A stretch of DNA of 64,000 nucleotides. Source: Combretum micranthum. Lineage: Eukaryota; Streptophyta; Magnoliopsida; Myrtales; Combretaceae. Shown in pieces: positions 61,901 to 64,000 of this stretch. Where the stretch lies: NCBI GenBank assembly GCA_024138025.1, contig JAMXBD010001596.1:271716-335715 (forward strand), written 5' to 3'. Below the pieces are notes generated by a model. That model was given only the letters and a program-made list of their open reading frames with translations, was not told the origin of the DNA and did not search any database. Each line of letters opens with the position of its first letter. Within the stretch, counting starts at the first letter, position 1. The position numbers were made by a program, and so were the translations under genes.

Positions 61901-62500
61901 AATCCTTTGACTCCATTGGATATTTTGCCTTTACCTGCTAATGAGTTTATTGATGTTGAAGGTAAGAACAAGGCAGATTTTGTGAGGGAATTGCATGCTC
62001 AAGTTCGGGCCAATATTAAAAAGAAAAATGAACATTATGCACGTCAGGCCAATAAGGGTCGTGTGAAGGTTGTTTTCCAACCAGGAGATTGGGTGTGGGT
62101 GCACTTGCGAAAGGAGCGATTTGCTGCTCAAAGGAAAACTAAGCTACACCCTAGAGGCGATGGGCCATTCCAAGTGTTGGAGCGCATCAACGATAACGCT
62201 TACAAGATTGACTTACCAAGTCATTATGGTAATGTAAGCGCAACTTTTAATGTTTCTGATCTTTCTTTGTATGATGCAGGTGATTCGAGGACGAATCTAT
62301 TCGAGGAAGGGGGGAATGATGAGGATCATCAAGCATCAATGGGTCCAAAGTTCAAATCCAACGATCCATTGCAAGATATTGGAGGTCCCATGACAAGAGC
62401 TAAGGCTAAACGAATGAGGGAGGCATTGCAAGGACTTGTTATGGAGTTGCAAGAGAAGGAATTGCATTTATCCACCAATAAAAATGAGTCAAAAGTTTAA
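58978..62500 (+). CDS. Element 2 Pol polyprotein (protease, RT, RNase H, integrase), two frame changes
   Basis: First frame (58978-60906): linker ([13 protein letters not shown]), protease with DSGS at 59101-59112 and [12 protein letters not shown], a charged spacer, RT ([41 protein letters not shown] at 60259-60270), and the first part of RNase H ([14 protein letters not shown]). A shift near 60835 leads to RNase H end ([20 protein letters not shown]). A shift near 61205 leads to integrase: HHCC finger ([10 protein letters not shown] to CNKCIVC), catalytic D at 61454, D at 61637 and E at 61745 (DD35E spacing), and the GPY/F module ([18 protein letters not shown]). The frame runs 184 bases into the 3' LTR and ends with [20 protein letters not shown], stop at 62500. 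No canonical chromodomain; the tail is like that of CRM-type elements. The shifts are single-base and may be assembly errors. Confidence 0.88.
62301..62316 (+). promoter_or_regulatory. Element 2 polypurine tract
   Basis: Purine run GAGGAAGGGGGGAA directly before the 3' LTR start TGATGAGG at 62317. It primes plus-strand DNA in this class of element and here also encodes part of Pol. Confidence 0.75.
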
Positions 62501-63074
62501 CATCATCAAAATAAGCTCCGGAGGGGCTCTAAATGGAAAACAAGTGAAATAGAGCAAAGAAGGAGCCAAGAAGTGCCCTGCAGGATTAATGCCGCTGCAG
62601 TTACTTATTTTTGTCAGTTTATGTCTTTAATTTCTTTGTCAGTTATGTCTTTAATTTCTTTGTCAGTTATGTCTGTTATTTGTCAGCTATTTATTTGTCA
62701 GTTAAATATCATTAATTTCTTTGTATGTAAAAGGCTATATTAAGCCTTGGTTCTAAGGTTTGAAAACAAGACGATTTATATGAATGTTATTCTTCTCTTT
62801 GAGAGAAAACTCCATCTTGTTCCTTGTGAACGAATTTCATTTGATTTTCTTGATCTAAACACTCAAGGAGGTCGACGTGATAACTAGGTTGCGATCAACA
62901 GGTTTGTTCGAGGTCTAGTTCCATTCCATTCATTGATAATTAGGTTGCAATCAGCAGGTTTGATTGAGGTCTAATTCCATCCTACGACGACTTGTCTCAA
63001 GACGATCCTCGGGTTCCAATTCCAATCAACGATTTGGGGGTTCTAGGTTTAATATACCTAGGGTTACCATATCA
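62317..63074 (+). repeat. Element 2 3' LTR
   Basis: 758 bp, TGATGAGG to CCATATCA. It differs from the 5' LTR mostly by one- to few-base indels (for example, ATGGCCGCTAGCAG versus ATGCCGCTGCAG), with few substitutions. The first 184 bases are coding for the Pol tail. Confidence 0.9.
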
Positions 63075-64000
63075 GTCCCTTTACGACAATAGAATATTTA
63101 AACCAATGGAGTTAAAGAGTTTAATTTGGCGTTCGCTAGCAATAGAATATAAATCAAACACTTATGTAATTAGTTACAAAATCTAAGGGGCATTCTCCCG
63201 TAAAAGAATATTATTTAAGAGGTCTTTTACAGTAATTAAGAGTTTCTTGGTTTCCTGCAAAAATTATACAAACTTGGATATAACTTTAGAGGGAACGCCT
63301 AGCTCCTGTACCTCAACTGTAGGTTACCTCGGTCTACGCCATATGAATTCTACTGCAACAAACAAAAAACTATAGGGACGTAAGCTATACTAGCTTAGTG
63401 AGTGAGAACTTCTAAGATCACATTTATAACATATCATACAAACAATTGATTAGCCAGACAAGTGATTGCATCACACATTGGAATCAAAAACATATGACCA
63501 GCTGGAAATCATATGTGGATGGACTTACACCTCCATCCCGGGTTAGCAGATTAACTAACACTGCAGTACTACTTAAATATGCCATTTAGGATCATGGTCA
63601 ACCAACTTAAATTCGTTTGTAGATCACAATTAACCAACTCATTAATTCGTTTATGGATCACGATTAACCAACTTTACACCGTTTTAGGATCACAAGAAAC
63701 CAACCAATGCTAATGTTCTATCCCTATTATGATATGAATGAGTCCATATTTATTTTCAATGTCGAATAGCCAATTACACCAATTCTAGTAGATCAATCAA
63801 TAATCGCAAACAGTCAATCCTAATTCATCTATACAAGCAATGGTTAATCATCTGGCTTCGATATTCTTATTTTCCAATTTCTCATATCAACAACAACCAT
63901 ATATACTCCCATTCATCCCCATCATGCATATACATTTTATCTTTGCCAAATATCAAGTGCAACTATCGTTACAATCAATACAATAAATGGAATCGGAAGT
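63075..64000 (-). mobile_element. Family A LTR continuing right of element 2 (cut by window end)
   Basis: Minus-orientation family A sequence: TCCCTTTACGACAATAGAAT, GGCATTCTCCCGTAAAAG, ATAGGGACGTAAGCTATACT followed by AGCTTAGTGAG (63372-63402), then the variable middle. It runs out of the window. Confidence 0.65.

Larger units (their letters stand above)
56550..63074 (+). mobile_element. Ty3/gypsy element 2, full length with two LTRs
   Basis: 6.5 kb: 5' LTR (757 bp), primer-binding site, gag, pol, polypurine tract, 3' LTR (758 bp). The LTRs are nearly identical apart from small indels, so the insertion is recent. It lies in a family A LTR. Flanks are ...GGCGTC on the left and GTCCC on the right. 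They share GTC at the boundary, which would fit a GTCCC duplication with two Cs lost on the left. Confidence 0.9.

Overview
This is a repeat-rich stretch of a plant nuclear genome, most likely a dicot. It is AT-rich with long gene-free tracts. It holds two Ty3/gypsy gag-pol elements whose primer-binding sites match the 3' end of plant initiator Met-tRNA, a plant-type nepenthesin-like aspartyl protease gene, a hAT-type MITE, and several layers of nested long LTRs. I see no bacterial-type operon, CRISPR array, rRNA or tRNA gene.

Layout. 1-2910: tails of two copies of a long non-coding LTR family, called family A here (ends TGTAAACCCC...GGGGCGTGACA). 2930-5220: a 1.1-kb tandem duplication. 5336-6530: a roughly 115-bp tandem array. 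8238-9996 (minus): the only clear host gene, an aspartyl protease split by two one-base frameshifts. 11663-12308: a hAT-type MITE. 12451-12563: an orphan housekeeping-type promoter. 13044-14768 (minus): a decayed chromovirus. 14769-22709 and 29731-30659: family A pieces around an unclassified repeat. 22710-29725: Ty3/gypsy element 1, an aberrant composite with an inverted LTR, flanked by a 5-bp duplication. 30660-32477: remnant of another LTR element. 32478-42501: nested family A copies, including a 4.4-kb solo LTR with TTATA duplications. 42502-48930: another LTR family interrupted by a 3.6-kb family A LTR with ATCAT duplications. 48931-53480: nothing recognised. 53480-56442 (minus): a copia-type element with gag but no visible pol. 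56443-64000: a family A copy carrying Ty3/gypsy element 2 (56550-63074), with two about 757-bp LTRs.

The genes do not form a pathway. Apart from the protease, the coding sequence is retrotransposon gag-pol. Both gypsy elements share domain order (Gag with CCHC knuckle, protease, reverse transcriptase, RNase H, integrase ending in a GPY/F module, no canonical chromodomain) and a coding tail that runs into the 3' LTR. That combination resembles the CRM type of plant chromovirus, but the assignment is from memory of the families, without a search.

I found no new multi-gene system. The most unusual object is the element 1 composite. It looks like a mis-primed reverse transcript, ending at the RNA start site on one side and at an inverted full LTR on the other, yet integrated with a normal 5-bp duplication. 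Many differences between repeat copies, and all the protease and element 2 frameshifts, are one- or two-base indels, so assembly error must be considered before calling these genes dead.
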